64,000 nucleotides of DNA, from the NCBI RefSeq assembly GCF_000172795.2, contig NZ_CP020947.1, positions 3,686,501 to 3,750,500 on the forward strand, given 5' to 3'. How positions within the stretch are numbered: the stretch's first letter is position 1; each line of letters begins with the position of its first letter. The notes under the pieces were generated by a model. That model did not search any database, had not been told where the DNA came from, and worked only from the letters and a program-made list of their open reading frames with translations. This document shows, piece after piece, positions 16,054-25,774 of this stretch. The position numbers were made by a program, and so were the translations under genes. The DNA comes from Rhizobium sp. CIAT894 (GTDB taxonomy: Bacteria; Pseudomonadota; Alphaproteobacteria; Rhizobiales; Rhizobiaceae).

Positions 16054-17895
16054 TCAGTTCGTGTTGAACTTGCGCACTTCCATGAAATTGACTGCCGTGC
16101 CGCTGAAGCGGGCGGGATCGACCGAAGCGGTCTTGACGTTGAAGCCCTCGGCATAGACGGATGTCGGCTGGGCGCGCATCGTCTGGCTGACGAAACGCGG
16201 CGCCTTGACCTGCTTGGAGGCCATTTCGAGGCGGGCATTGGTCAGTGCCCACTGCGAAATCATCTTCTGCGTCAGTTTCGGCTCGGTCCGGACCGTCGTG
16301 CGGCTGGCATCGGCCGCGGCGGCTTCCTTCTGCGTCGGGCGGCCGCCCTTGGCAGGCAGGCCCTGGGCCACAGCACTTTCGGCCGCCGGTTCGTCGAAGC
16401 CGTCGCCAAAGCTTGCCGATTTGGTCGGCGCCAGGGCTGCGAGCTCAAGCGGCGGTTTTGCGGCAGGAGCTTTTTGCGGCATCGCGGCGTTGATCGCCTG
16501 CTCTACCGTCATCTCAGGCGCGTGCGAGGCGACCTGGTTTTCGACACCCTTGTTCTGCTGGTCGAGCGCCTCGGCAACCGCGGGAGACAGCGCGTCCTGA
16601 TCGGCTTCGTCGGCCTCGGCTTCCGGATCGGCATCTGCCGCGGCAAGAAGGTTCTCGGCAACGGCAGGGCGTTCGATCGGCGTCGGAACCGGCATCCCCG
16701 CGCCCGCCAGCATGCTGGGATCGGCAGAGGCAAGTTCGGCGTCGCCGGGTGCGCGGCGCTGGCCGAGAAGCGAGGGAACCGGAATACTGTAGCCGCTGAG
16801 ATCGGCAAATTGCTGCGGCTGGGCCTGATCGGCCGGAAGCGCTGCGGCAAGAGCCTGCTGCGCGGCATTACCCGAAGACGGCGCTACCAGCGCGCTCGCC
16901 ATTTCGCTGCCGGCAGGCTGGTTGCTGAATGCCGGGCGAACCTGCGGCACCGGCGCGTTCACATCGGCAACTTCGGTCTGCTGCGGTTCGGCAGGCGCCG
17001 GCTCGGCCTTCGGCGGCGTTGCCTTGGCAACGGCGACAGGCGTCGAATCGTCGCTCTCGTCTTCCTGCTCGTCCGCTCCGCCGCCGAAGAGTGCTTCGAA
17101 CAGCGTCTTATGCTTCGGCGTCGATTCGGACGCGCTGGCGATCTCGATCTGCGTGCCGCTGACACGGCGCTTGTAATCGGCCATCGCCTGCTGGTAGCCC
17201 GGCAGTGGCTTGCCGTCGGCCGGAATATGAATGGTGTTGCCGTTCGGGAAAAGCCGGACGAGTTCGTCGCGGCTCATGCGCGGCCAGGCGCGAACGCCGC
17301 CGACATCCATGTGCACGAAGGGCGAACCCGATTTCGGGTAGAAGCCGACGCCGCCGACCTGCATCTTCATGCCGATGCCGCGCAGCGTCGCCAGCTTCAC
17401 GTCGGGGATGAAGAAATCCATCGCCTTGCCGAGCATGTGCTGGCTCTTTTCGGCGACGCCTGAGTTACGCGAGCGGCCGCGCAGCATCTCGTTGGTCCCC
17501 GGCGAACGGAAACCGCAGACGACGTTGATATAATCCTTTGAACCGCTCTGGCGGTAAACTTCCCAGATCAGGTCGAACAGGCGCGGATCCATCTTCGTCG
17601 GCTGGTTCTTGCGCCAGTCGCGGAGGAAGCGGTTCAACTGCTCCAGACCCTTGGGGTCGAACTTGCCGTTGCGCTTGTAGGTGATGACGGCTTTTTCGCC
17701 GGTATGGATGAAATAGAGCTTGAGGCTGCGGGTGTCGCCGGCTGCCTGGGAAGGTGTACTGACGAATACCGGTGAGGAAACCGCGAGCGCAAGAAGGGCG
17801 GCCGCTGCCGTCCTTACTGCCTTTCCGCAGATGTCGGCGCACAAAGAACGCCAGCTCAAGCGCGAAGGCTTGGAATTCCCATTCAGATTCGGCAA
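16054..17895 (-). CDS. DUF882 / M15-type murein peptidase-like protein with long low-complexity C-terminus
   Basis: About 613 residues. An N-terminal signal or anchor (AVRTAAAALLALAVSSPVF) is followed, at about residues 55-230, by a DUF882 domain. This family (E. coli MepK/YcbK) cleaves peptidoglycan cross-links. The zinc-site blocks are FRSPGTNEMLR, KSQHMLGKAMDFFIPD and PFVHMDVGGVRAW. The remaining 380 or so residues are Pro/Ala/Glu-rich and of low complexity, much longer than in MepK. The only start codon before the signal is TTG at 17895, so the exact N-terminus is uncertain. The gene is monocistronic. Confidence 0.85.
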   Translation of the reverse strand: MPNLNGNSKPSRLSWRSLCADICGKAVRTAAAALLALAVSSPVFVSTPSQAAGDTRSLKLYFIHTGEKAVITYKRNGKFDPKGLEQLNRFLRDWRKNQPTKMDPRLFDLIWEVYRQSGSKDYINVVCGFRSPGTNEMLRGRSRNSGVAEKSQHMLGKAMDFFIPDVKLATLRGIGMKMQVGGVGFYPKSGSPFVHMDVGGVRAWPRMSRDELVRLFPNGNTIHIPADGKPLPGYQQAMADYKRRVSGTQIEIASASESTPKHKTLFEALFGGGADEQEDESDDSTPVAVAKATPPKAEPAPAEPQQTEVADVNAPVPQVRPAFSNQPAGSEMASALVAPSSGNAAQQALAAALPADQAQPQQFADLSGYSIPVPSLLGQRRAPGDAELASADPSMLAGAGMPVPTPIERPAVAENLLAAADADPEAEADEADQDALSPAVAEALDQQNKGVENQVASHAPEMTVEQAINAAMPQKAPAAKPPLELAALAPTKSASFGDGFDEPAAESAVAQGLPAKGGRPTQKEAAAADASRTTVRTEPKLTQKMISQWALTNARLEMASKQVKAPRFVSQTMRAQPTSVYAEGFNVKTASVDPARFSGTAVNFMEVRKFNTN

Positions 17896-18073
17896 CTCGA
17901 TCCCCGTCAGACAGACAATGTCCCGTACTGTCTCAGATGACTGTCAAATGCGGTCACACGATGGCAAAAATGCCACACATGATCAACCTTTTCTTTACAT
18001 AGTGAACGAGCCACTAACAAGTGGTTTATGATCAGTAACAAATCGTGGTTGCCTTAGTCTTAATAAAATGCGC

Positions 18074-19621
18074 TTAAGCCGCATCTTTCTGGGGATTGTC
18101 TGGGTCTATACCGTAGTCCTTGAGCTTGCGATAAAGTGTGGACCGGCCGATGCCAAGCTTGCGCGCCACTTGACTCATCTGTCCACGATAGAATTTGAGC
18201 GCGAATCGGATGAGTTCCTCCTCGACATCGGCAAGCTTGCGCACGTCGCCGGCCGGATTGACGCTGGCAATCGCATTTTCCGAAGATTCTGACAGGCGGT
18301 GATGGTGCACCTCTCCGGAGATCGACGCCCTGAAATCCTCACCATAATTGTCGTCGGGATCGAGTCCGGTATTGTCGGCAACGAGCGCCAGGTGATCCAC
18401 GACTTCGTATTCCGGAAGCTGGGCGGCGATCTGCGGGAAATCTCCCTCGGTCAGCTCCGCTCCTTCGGCCAGAACGACCGCGCGGAAGATCGCATTTTCG
18501 AGCTGGCGGATATTGCCCGGCCAGTCATAGGCGGTCAGCAACGCCAGCGCGCCTGCATTCACCGTCATGCGCCGGCCGTTCTTCTGCTCGCTGGAGAAGC
18601 GGTCGGCAAAGACGCGCACCAGATGCGGAATGTCTTCCTTGCGTTTGCGAAGTGCGGGAATGGTGATCGGGAAGACGTTGAGGCGATAGTAGAGATCCTC
18701 GCGGAAATGGCCGTTTTTGACCTCCTCGATCAGATCCTTGTTGGTCGCCGAAATCAGCCGGACATTGACCTTGTGTGCGGTGCGCGCACCGACGGTCTCG
18801 ATCTCGCCCTGCTGCACGGCGCGCAACAGCTTCACCTGCACCTCGAGCGGCAGATCGCCGATCTCGTCGAGGAAGATGGTGCCACCGTCGGCTTCCATGA
18901 ATTTGCCGATATGGCGCTCGGTCGCGCCTGTGAACGCGCCCTTCTCGTGACCGAAGAGGATGCTCTCGACGAGATTATGCGGGATCGCCCCGCAATTGAC
19001 CGTGACGAACGGCTTGTTCGAGCGGTCGCCACCGGACTGAATGGCGCGCGCCACCAGCTCCTTGCCGACGCCGGATTCACCTTCGAGCACGACGGGAATG
19101 TTGGACTGCGCCGCCCGCTGGGCGAGATCGATGACGCGGATCATCGCCGGGCTTGCCGAGACGATGTCATCGAAACCGACCGCGCCTGAGCGCGACCGGC
19201 GTCCGGCCCGCGCCTTCACCTCGCGCTGATCGAGCTTCATCGCGTTCGAGATCGAGGTGGCGATGCGTTCGGGCGAGACCGGCTTGACGACGAAATCGAA
19301 GGCGCCGGCGCGCATTGCCTGCACCACGGTCTCGATACCGCCCTGTCCCGTCTGCACGATAACCGGGATCTGCGTGCCGAATTCGTGAAGCGCCTCGAGG
19401 AATTCGAGGCCGGTCATCTCCGGCATCATCAGGTCGAGCACGATGACGTTGAAAAGGCCGCTGTCGCGTTTGACCATTTCAAGGCCGATCCGGCCGTTTT
19501 CCGCCTGGTGCACGACATGGCCGTGACGCTCGATTGCGTTCTTGAGCAGGCGGCGCTGCACCGGGTCGTCCTCGACCACGAGGATTTGCCCTGCTCCCTT
19601 GAGCTCATTGTAACCGGTCAT
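18074..19621 (-). CDS. Sigma-54-dependent response regulator (NtrC family)
   Basis: A 515-residue three-domain activator. The receiver domain (residues 12-125) has the acidic pocket VVEDD and phosphorylatable D63 in IVLDLMMPEM. The AAA+ domain has Walker A GESGVGKE (181-188) and GAFTGA (228-233), the loop that contacts sigma-54, so it should drive RpoN promoters. A Fis-type helix-turn-helix ends the protein (MSQVARKLGIGRSTLYRKL, about 478-497). No histidine kinase lies nearby, so its partner is elsewhere. An unusually long segment (about 395-465), with a HHH stretch, links the AAA+ and Fis domains. Confidence 0.93.
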   Translation of the reverse strand: MTGYNELKGAGQILVVEDDPVQRRLLKNAIERHGHVVHQAENGRIGLEMVKRDSGLFNVIVLDLMMPEMTGLEFLEALHEFGTQIPVIVQTGQGGIETVVQAMRAGAFDFVVKPVSPERIATSISNAMKLDQREVKARAGRRSRSGAVGFDDIVSASPAMIRVIDLAQRAAQSNIPVVLEGESGVGKELVARAIQSGGDRSNKPFVTVNCGAIPHNLVESILFGHEKGAFTGATERHIGKFMEADGGTIFLDEIGDLPLEVQVKLLRAVQQGEIETVGARTAHKVNVRLISATNKDLIEEVKNGHFREDLYYRLNVFPITIPALRKRKEDIPHLVRVFADRFSSEQKNGRRMTVNAGALALLTAYDWPGNIRQLENAIFRAVVLAEGAELTEGDFPQIAAQLPEYEVVDHLALVADNTGLDPDDNYGEDFRASISGEVHHHRLSESSENAIASVNPAGDVRKLADVEEELIRFALKFYRGQMSQVARKLGIGRSTLYRKLKDYGIDPDNPQKDAA

Positions 19622-19828
19622 TGTCGCTCCACTTCATGCGAAACCCTGGAGCGCACTCTGACAGAAAGGCTTGAACATCCAGTTTTGAGAAATAATTGCA
19701 TTTTAACGATTGCGACAGGTCGTTTTCGTGCCGAAGCGACGCCTTTCATGCACGGAAAGACCCTTGATACGGGACCTTCTCACGCCTATTCAAACAGACC
19801 TGTTATAAAGTGGAGAGGAATTGTGCCC

Positions 19829-21682
19829 ATGAAAATCAAGCTCCCGCATGCCGGCCTTCATTTGTCGCCAGCAGCGCCAGCTGGGGCCGCCGATCCGGCG
19901 CTCGGCGATCTGCCGGTCTGGAGGCTGCAGGATCTTTACCCCTCTGCCACCTCGACCGCCTTCGTCGCCGACATGGAAAAGGCCGGCAAGGCCGCGATCG
20001 CCTTCGAAGAAAAATGGAAGGGTAAACTCGCCGACGCGGCAACGAAGACCGGCGCCGATGGCATCGGCGCCGCGCTGAAGGAATATGAGGCGCTGGATGA
20101 CATCATCGGCCGCCTCGGCTCCTTTGCCGGCTTGACCTATTTCTCCGACACCACCAATCCGGCGAACGGCAAGCTCTACGGCGACGTACAGGCCAAGATC
20201 ACCGAATTTTCCGGCCACCTGCTGTTCTTCGCGCTCGAACTGAACCGCATCGACGACTCAGTGATCGATGCCTGCATGACCAATGATCCCGCTGCGGGAC
20301 ATTACCGCCCCTGGCTTATCGACCTCAGGAAAGACAAGCCTTACCAGCTCGACGACCGGCTGGAACAGCTCTTCCTCGAAAAGTCGATGACATCGGCCGC
20401 CGCCTTCAACCGCCTCTTCGATGAAACCATGGCGGAACTTCGCTATGACATCGATGGCGAGAAAGTGCCGCTCGAAGTAGCGCTGAACCGGCTGCAGGAA
20501 AAGGATCCGGAAGTCCGCCGCAAGGCGGCCATGGCGCTTGCCGAAACCTTCAAGGCCAATATCCGCACCTTCACGCTGATCACCAACACGCTTGCCAAAG
20601 ACAAGGAGATCGCCGACCGCTGGCGCGGCTTCGAAGACATCGCCGACTCCCGACACCTGGCAAACCGCGTCGAGCGCGACGTCGTCGACGCGCTGGCAGC
20701 CGCCGTCCGCGAAGCCTATCCCCGCCTTTCGCACCGCTATTATAAAATGAAGGCGAAGTGGCTCGGCATGGAGCAGATGAATTTCTGGGACCGCAACGCG
20801 CCTCTTCCGGAAACCTCCAGCGCCGTCATCTCCTGGCCTGAGGCGAAGGATACGGTGCTTTCGGCCTACGGCAATTTCGCCCCCGAGATGGCTGATATTG
20901 CCAGGCGCTTCTTCGACGAGCAGTGGATCGACGCCCCGGTCCGCCCCGGCAAGGCGCCCGGCGCCTTCGCCCATCCGACGGTTCCCTCGGCCCACCCCTA
21001 CGTGCTCGTCAACTACATGGGCAAGCCGCGCGACGTGATGACGCTCGCCCATGAGCTCGGCCATGGCGTGCATCAGGTTCTCGCCGGCGCGCAAGGTGCG
21101 CTGATGTGCCAGACGCCGCTGACGCTTGCCGAAACGGCATCCGTGTTCGGCGAGATGCTGACTTTCCGCGCCCTTCTGGAAAAGACCAGCGACAAGCGCG
21201 AGCGCAAGGCGATGCTCGCCCAGAAGGTCGAGGACATGATCAACACGGTCGTGCGCCAGATCGCCTTCTACGAATTCGAGCGCAAGCTGCACACCGCCCG
21301 CAAGGCAGGCGAACTCACCGCCGACGACATCGGCGAACTCTGGCTCTCCGTCCAGTCGGAAAGCCTCGGGCCGGCGATCAATATTTCCGAGGGTTACGAG
21401 ACTTATTGGGCCTATATCCCCCACTTCATCCACTCGCCCTTCTATGTCTACGCCTATGCCTTCGGCGATTGCCTGGTAAATTCGCTCTATGCCGTCTACC
21501 AGAAGGCCGAGAAAGGCTTCCAGGAAAAGTATTTCGAGCTCCTGAAGGCCGGCGGCACCAAGCACCACTCGGAACTCTTGAAGCCTTTCGGCCTCGATGC
21601 CACCAATCCGTCGTTCTGGAGCCAGGGCCTGTCGATGATCGAAGGGCTGATTGATGAGTTGGAAGCGTTGGATAAGGCGTAA
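19829..21682 (+). CDS. pepF: M3-family oligoendopeptidase F
   Basis: Cytosolic zinc peptidase that cuts small peptides. The 617-residue protein has the metal site LAHELGHGVH (H408, E409, H412), a downstream glutamate in the ETASVFGEM block, and the C-terminal FIHSPFYVYAYAFGDCLV motif of the PepF subgroup of M3B. The start at ATG 19829 is preceded by a strong GGAGAGGA site; the open frame runs further upstream but without a ribosome site. It is divergent from the sigma-54 regulator with a 207-bp AT-richer gap, and stands alone. Confidence 0.95.
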   Translation: MKIKLPHAGLHLSPAAPAGAADPALGDLPVWRLQDLYPSATSTAFVADMEKAGKAAIAFEEKWKGKLADAATKTGADGIGAALKEYEALDDIIGRLGSFAGLTYFSDTTNPANGKLYGDVQAKITEFSGHLLFFALELNRIDDSVIDACMTNDPAAGHYRPWLIDLRKDKPYQLDDRLEQLFLEKSMTSAAAFNRLFDETMAELRYDIDGEKVPLEVALNRLQEKDPEVRRKAAMALAETFKANIRTFTLITNTLAKDKEIADRWRGFEDIADSRHLANRVERDVVDALAAAVREAYPRLSHRYYKMKAKWLGMEQMNFWDRNAPLPETSSAVISWPEAKDTVLSAYGNFAPEMADIARRFFDEQWIDAPVRPGKAPGAFAHPTVPSAHPYVLVNYMGKPRDVMTLAHELGHGVHQVLAGAQGALMCQTPLTLAETASVFGEMLTFRALLEKTSDKRERKAMLAQKVEDMINTVVRQIAFYEFERKLHTARKAGELTADDIGELWLSVQSESLGPAINISEGYETYWAYIPHFIHSPFYVYAYAFGDCLVNSLYAVYQKAEKGFQEKYFELLKAGGTKHHSELLKPFGLDATNPSFWSQGLSMIEGLIDELEALDKA

Positions 21683-22059
21683 GGCTAGGCCAGACTTTAG
21701 AGCGCGTGCCATGGTGGGCTATTGACCCGCCAACGGCATTCTGCAACCTCCACGAGGAACCATGACGGCAGTCCCCTCTCCCTCATTCCTGTGCTCGTCA
21801 CAGGAATCCAGCGCGCCCAAGTCCTTGGGCGCAGGAGACTTCTTATCTACTGGAAATGAGTCATTCACGGCGCAGAAGCGCCGTGGCTGGATTCCTGTGA
21901 CATCCGTTGGGCGAAGCCCTGAGGCCACAGGAATGAGGGAGGTGGGTGTTGCTCCGGTCTCGGCCTGCCGCGAGGAAACCACGAGCTTCGCATCGCCCAG
22001 CGTTGCAGCCATCAAAACTATCGCAAGCGTCGGATAACCAAGCAAGATGCGGCGCAATC
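21683..22059. other. 377-bp intergenic region holding a palindromic repeat
   Basis: No convincing gene. Frames on both strands here arise from the repeat at 21776-21950 and lack ribosome sites. The last 100 bp lead into pabB and show no clear promoter. Confidence 0.5.
21776..21950. repeat. Large imperfect palindromic intergenic repeat
   Basis: The outer arms are CCTCATTCCTGTG and CACAGGAATGAGG; the inner arms are TCACAGGAATCCAGC and GCTGGATTCCTGTGA. Two small hairpins lie in between: GCGCCCAAGTCCTTGGGCGC and CACGGCGCAGAAGCGCCGTG. The whole unit folds into a cruciform of about 175 bp. I recall near-identical copies in R. leguminosarum and R. etli intergenic regions, so this is probably a species-group repeat, possibly of the MITE or RIME kind. 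Copy number was not checked. Confidence 0.8.
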
Positions 22060-23214
22060 ATGTCTGACCCCTACATTCTCTTCCACGACGACACATCAGG
22101 CGAGGTGATGCTTTTCGCCGAGCCGGCAGAGATCATCATCGCCAGGACACGCAGCGAATTCTTCGCCGGCCTTGCCCGTATGGAAGAGGCCAGGGCCGAG
22201 GGCAAATGGCTTGCCGGCTACATCGCCTACGAGGCCGGATATTTCTTCGAGGAAAAACTCGCTGCCTTTGCCGGGGAAGACCGCGAAACCCCGCTCCTCT
22301 GTTTTGGCGTTTTCGACGCTCCGCAGCCGGACACGAACCCACTCGCCCAGCCGAAACAGCGCCTTGAAAACGAGGAATTCCTTACCGCCCCGAAAGCGGC
22401 TTGGGATTTCCCTCTATATAAAGAACGCTTCGACCGCCTTCACAATCATCTGCGGCTCGGCGACGCCTATCAGGCCAACCTCACCATGCCGGTCGAGGCC
22501 CGCTGGAACGGCGATCCCCGCGCCGCCTTCTGGTCGCTGATCGAACGCCAGCCGGTTAAATACGGCGTGCTCGTCGATCTCGGCGGCCCGGTCATCCTGT
22601 CGCGATCGCCCGAACTCTTCTTCCGCACCGATGAAGACGGATGGATCGAGACCCATCCGATGAAAGGCACGGCAAAACGCGGCGCCACCGCCACTGAGGA
22701 TGCCGAAATCATCGAGGCCATGCGCAGCGATATCAAGACGCAAGCCGAAAACCGCATGATCGTCGATCTCCTGCGCAACGATATTTCCCGCATCACCGAG
22801 GTCGGCACGCTCGACGTGCCGAAACTCTTCGACATCGAAACCTATCCGACCGTCCACCAGATGGTGAGCCATGTGCAGGCAAGGCTGCGCCCCGGCCTTT
22901 CGATCCGCGACATCTTTTCCGCCCTCTTTCCCTGCGGCTCGATCACCGGCGCGCCGAAGATAAGGGCAATGGAAATCCTCCATGCACTCGAAGATGTCCC
23001 GCGCGATGCCTATTGCGGCGCGATCGGCATGATTTCGCCGACCGGCGCCATGCGGTTTTCCGTCGCCATCCGCACCATCACGCTTTTCGAAGGCGGCAGG
23101 GCCGTCTTCAATGTCGGCGGCGGCATCGTCTTCGATTCCACCGCCGAGGCCGAATATGAGGAGTGCCTGCTCAAGGCCCGCTTCGCCGTCGGCGACCAAT
23201 GGATCGCACGATGA
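22060..23214 (+). CDS. pabB: Aminodeoxychorismate synthase component I
   Basis: Aminates chorismate to 4-amino-4-deoxychorismate for folate, with PabA supplying ammonia. About 384 residues, shorter than E. coli PabB but typical of the rhizobial form, which keeps a reduced N-terminal domain. The chorismate-binding signatures are clear: SRSPELFFRT, HPMKGTAKRG, ENRMIVDLLRNDISR, TVHQMVSHVQARL, and FPCGSITGAPKIRAMEIL. The start ATG at 22060 is chosen by homology. The stop overlaps the next gene (ATGA). No pabA is present here; glutamine amidotransferase must come from elsewhere. Confidence 0.93.
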   Translation: MSDPYILFHDDTSGEVMLFAEPAEIIIARTRSEFFAGLARMEEARAEGKWLAGYIAYEAGYFFEEKLAAFAGEDRETPLLCFGVFDAPQPDTNPLAQPKQRLENEEFLTAPKAAWDFPLYKERFDRLHNHLRLGDAYQANLTMPVEARWNGDPRAAFWSLIERQPVKYGVLVDLGGPVILSRSPELFFRTDEDGWIETHPMKGTAKRGATATEDAEIIEAMRSDIKTQAENRMIVDLLRNDISRITEVGTLDVPKLFDIETYPTVHQMVSHVQARLRPGLSIRDIFSALFPCGSITGAPKIRAMEILHALEDVPRDAYCGAIGMISPTGAMRFSVAIRTITLFEGGRAVFNVGGGIVFDSTAEAEYEECLLKARFAVGDQWIAR

Positions 23215-23840
23215 TCGATTTTTCGCTGATCGAGACGCTGCGCTGGCAGCCCGGCGAAGGCTTCATTCGCCTGCGGCTGCATCTCGCCCGGCTTTCCCGC
23301 TCCGCCCGCCGTCTTGGTTTCCCGCAGCCGATCGATGCCGTGGCAAAACTCGAAGAAGCCGTTGCAGGCGCTGCCGGCCCGCTGCGCCTTCGCCTGACCT
23401 TCGACGCGCAGGGCCGCATCGCGGTGACGAGTGCTGCCTTCATGCCCCTGGCGCCGGATACCACCTGGACCGTACGCTTCGCCGAGACCCGGCTGAATTC
23501 CGCCGACAGACTGCTGCGCGTCAAGACCACGCATCGCGCCGTCTACGAGGCCGCGCGCGCCGAATATGCGACTGCCGAGGCCGATGAAGTCATCCTCTTG
23601 AACGAGCGCGGCGACGTCTGCGAGGGCACCATCACCTCCATCTTCCTGGATGACGGGACCGGCATGCTGCGCACCCCGCCGATCTCCTGCGGCTTGCTTG
23701 CCGGCGTGCTGCGCACCGAACTCATCTGCGCACGCAAAGCCCGTGTCGGCCGCCTGACACTTGCCGATCTCGATGCCGGCAAAGTTTATATCGGCAATTC
23801 GCTGCGCGGCCTGATCCGCGCCAACCTCGTCAGGAACTAA
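23211..23840 (+). CDS. pabC: Aminodeoxychorismate lyase-like class IV aminotransferase
   Basis: PLP enzyme of fold-type IV, about 209 residues, which is short for the class but common for PabC partners of PabB. The lysine block is LLRVKTTHRAVYE (Schiff-base lysine); later come EVILLNERGDVCEGTITSIF and the phosphate-binding GVLRTEL. Being coupled to pabB by an overlapping ATGA makes 4-aminobenzoate formation the likely role. A start 12 bases upstream (23199) is possible. Known D-amino-acid or branched-chain aminotransferases share the fold, so the assignment rests partly on context. Confidence 0.85.
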   Translation: MIDFSLIETLRWQPGEGFIRLRLHLARLSRSARRLGFPQPIDAVAKLEEAVAGAAGPLRLRLTFDAQGRIAVTSAAFMPLAPDTTWTVRFAETRLNSADRLLRVKTTHRAVYEAARAEYATAEADEVILLNERGDVCEGTITSIFLDDGTGMLRTPPISCGLLAGVLRTELICARKARVGRLTLADLDAGKVYIGNSLRGLIRANLVRN

Positions 23841-23842
23841 CC

Positions 23843-24127
23843 ATGTTCATTCTCTCCCTCACCTATCTCAAATCCAATGAAGAAGCCGATCGGCACATGG
23901 AGCCGCACATGGCCTGGGTAAGGGAGGGTTATGCCAAGGGCTGGTTCCTCGCCTCCGGTCGCAAGGTGCCGCGCACCGGCGGCGCGATCCTGGCGATCGG
24001 CGACCGCGCCGCGATCGAAGCCTATGTCGCCGCCGATCCCTTCACCATCCACGGCGTCGCCCAATACGACATCACCGAACTTGCGGTGACGACGACGGCC
24101 GAAGGGCTGGAAATCCTGAAACGCTGA
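23843..24127 (+). CDS. YciI-family protein
   Basis: A 94-residue protein of the YCII/YciI family, with a ferredoxin-like alpha/beta fold: MFILSLTYLKSNEEADRHMEPHMAWV at the start, GWFLASGRKVPRTGGAIL in the middle and the TIHGVAQYDITE segment at the end. The conserved histidine/aspartate pair of the family (here H and D in TIHG..YDI) is visible. Its biochemical role is uncertain. Its ATG lies 2 bases after the pabC stop with AGGAAC as ribosome site, so it is the third gene of the pab operon. Confidence 0.88.
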   Translation: MFILSLTYLKSNEEADRHMEPHMAWVREGYAKGWFLASGRKVPRTGGAILAIGDRAAIEAYVAADPFTIHGVAQYDITELAVTTTAEGLEILKR

Positions 24128-24301
24128 TTTTTACGGGAGCCGGCCGGACATCCCGTCCGCCCGATATTTACCCTTTCCCGGTCAACGCTCTTTATTGTGA
24201 CGCGGTTTTATGGTTAGAGCCGGTCACTTCGCAATTTCTGCGGCAATCTCACAAGAATTCTTCGGGCTGAGCGCCTTCGTCCCCTTCCACAGGAGAAAAG
24301 A

Positions 24302-25753
24302 ATGACGGAACAGAACTATCCGGTATATGCCGAAATCACCGGTCCGATCGTGATGATCGGCTTTGGCTCCATCGGTCGCGGCACCCTGCCCCTGATCGAG
24401 CGCCATTTCAAATTCGACAAGAGCCGGATGGTCGTCATCGACCCGCGCGAAGAGCCCTCCGACATGGAGATCCTGAAGAAGCACGGCGTTCGCCACATCA
24501 AGGAATATGTCACAAAGGACAATTACAAGGAGCTGCTGAAGCCGCTGTTGACGGAAGGCGAAGGCCAGGGTTTCTGCGTCAACCTCTCGGTCGACACCTC
24601 CTCGCTCGATCTCATCAAGCTCTGCCGCAAGCATGACGTGCTCTATGTCGACACCGTCGTCGAACCCTGGCTCGGCTTCTATTTCGACAAGGGCATGAGC
24701 AATGCCGACCGCACCAACTATGCGCTGCGCGAAACCGTGCGCAAGGAAAAGGCGAAGAACCCGGGCGGCGCTACTGCCGTTTCCACCTGCGGCGCCAATC
24801 CGGGCATGGTCTCCTGGTTCGTCAAGCAGGCGCTTGTTAACCTCGCCAACGACACCGGCCTGAAGTTCGAGGAGCCGGACCAGCACGATCGCGAAGGCTG
24901 GGCCAAGCTGATGAAGAAGCTCGGCGTCAAGGGTGTCCACATCGCTGAGCGCGACACCCAGCGCACCAAACATCCGAAGCCGCTCAACGTCTTCTGGAAT
25001 ACCTGGTCCGTCGAAGGCTTCATCTCCGAAGGCATGCAGCCGGCCGAACTCGGCTGGGGCACGCATGAAGAATGGATGCCGAAGAACGCCAAGAAGCACA
25101 AGAAGGGCAACAAGGCGGCGATCTACCTGGAGCAACCGGGCGCCAACACCCGCGTGCGCACCTGGTGCCCGACGCCCGGCCCGCAATACGGCTTCCTCGT
25201 CACTCACAACGAATCGATCTCGATCGCCGACTACTTCACGGTCCGCGACAAGGACGGCGAAGTGACCTTCCGCCCGACCTGCCACTATGCCTATCATCCG
25301 GCCAACGACGCCGTGCTGTCGCTGCATGAGATGTTCGGCAATGGCGGCACGGCCCAGCCGGTCCATCACGTTCTCGACGAGGACGAACTGGAGGACGGCA
25401 TCGACGAACTCGGCGTCCTGCTCTACGGCCACGAAAAGAACGCCTACTGGTATGGCTCGCGCCTATCGCTCGAAGAAACCCGCCGTATCGCACCCTATCA
25501 GAACGCCACCGGCCTGCAGGTCACTTCAGCCGTTCTCGCCGGCATGGTCTGGGCGCTGGAAAACCCGAAGGCCGGCATCGTCGAGGCCGACGAAATCGAC
25601 TACAAGCGCTGCCTCGAAGTGCAGATGCCCTATCTCGGCCCGGTTGAAGGTCACTATACCGACTGGACCCCGCTCGACGGCCGTCCGGGCCTCTTCCCCG
25701 AAGATATCGACACCAGGGATCCCTGGCAGTTCAAGAACATTCTCGTTCGCTGA
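24302..25753 (+). CDS. hss: Homospermidine synthase
   Basis: NAD-dependent enzyme that joins two putrescines, or putrescine with spermidine, to make sym-homospermidine, the main polyamine of rhizobia. The 483-residue protein starts MTEQNYPVYAEITGPIVMIGFGSIGRGTLP, with the dinucleotide-binding GFGSIG at about residues 20-25. VSTCGANPGMVSWF and the later HYTDWTP segment match the bacterial HSS. Length and ends fit the family. A terminator follows the stop. It stands alone between the pab operon and the Omp10-like gene. Confidence 0.95.
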   Translation: MTEQNYPVYAEITGPIVMIGFGSIGRGTLPLIERHFKFDKSRMVVIDPREEPSDMEILKKHGVRHIKEYVTKDNYKELLKPLLTEGEGQGFCVNLSVDTSSLDLIKLCRKHDVLYVDTVVEPWLGFYFDKGMSNADRTNYALRETVRKEKAKNPGGATAVSTCGANPGMVSWFVKQALVNLANDTGLKFEEPDQHDREGWAKLMKKLGVKGVHIAERDTQRTKHPKPLNVFWNTWSVEGFISEGMQPAELGWGTHEEWMPKNAKKHKKGNKAAIYLEQPGANTRVRTWCPTPGPQYGFLVTHNESISIADYFTVRDKDGEVTFRPTCHYAYHPANDAVLSLHEMFGNGGTAQPVHHVLDEDELEDGIDELGVLLYGHEKNAYWYGSRLSLEETRRIAPYQNATGLQVTSAVLAGMVWALENPKAGIVEADEIDYKRCLEVQMPYLGPVEGHYTDWTPLDGRPGLFPEDIDTRDPWQFKNILVR

Positions 25754-25774
25754 GACTGTCAGTGCAACTTTGAG

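Noticed and set aside
20258..21712. 484-codon open frame opposite pepF
   Set aside because: Antisense shadow; the HEXXH peptidase on the other strand is certain.
21719..22057. Short frames on both strands over the palindromic repeat before pabB
   Set aside because: They come from the symmetric repeat and lack ribosome sites; such frames are a known source of false genes in these repeats.
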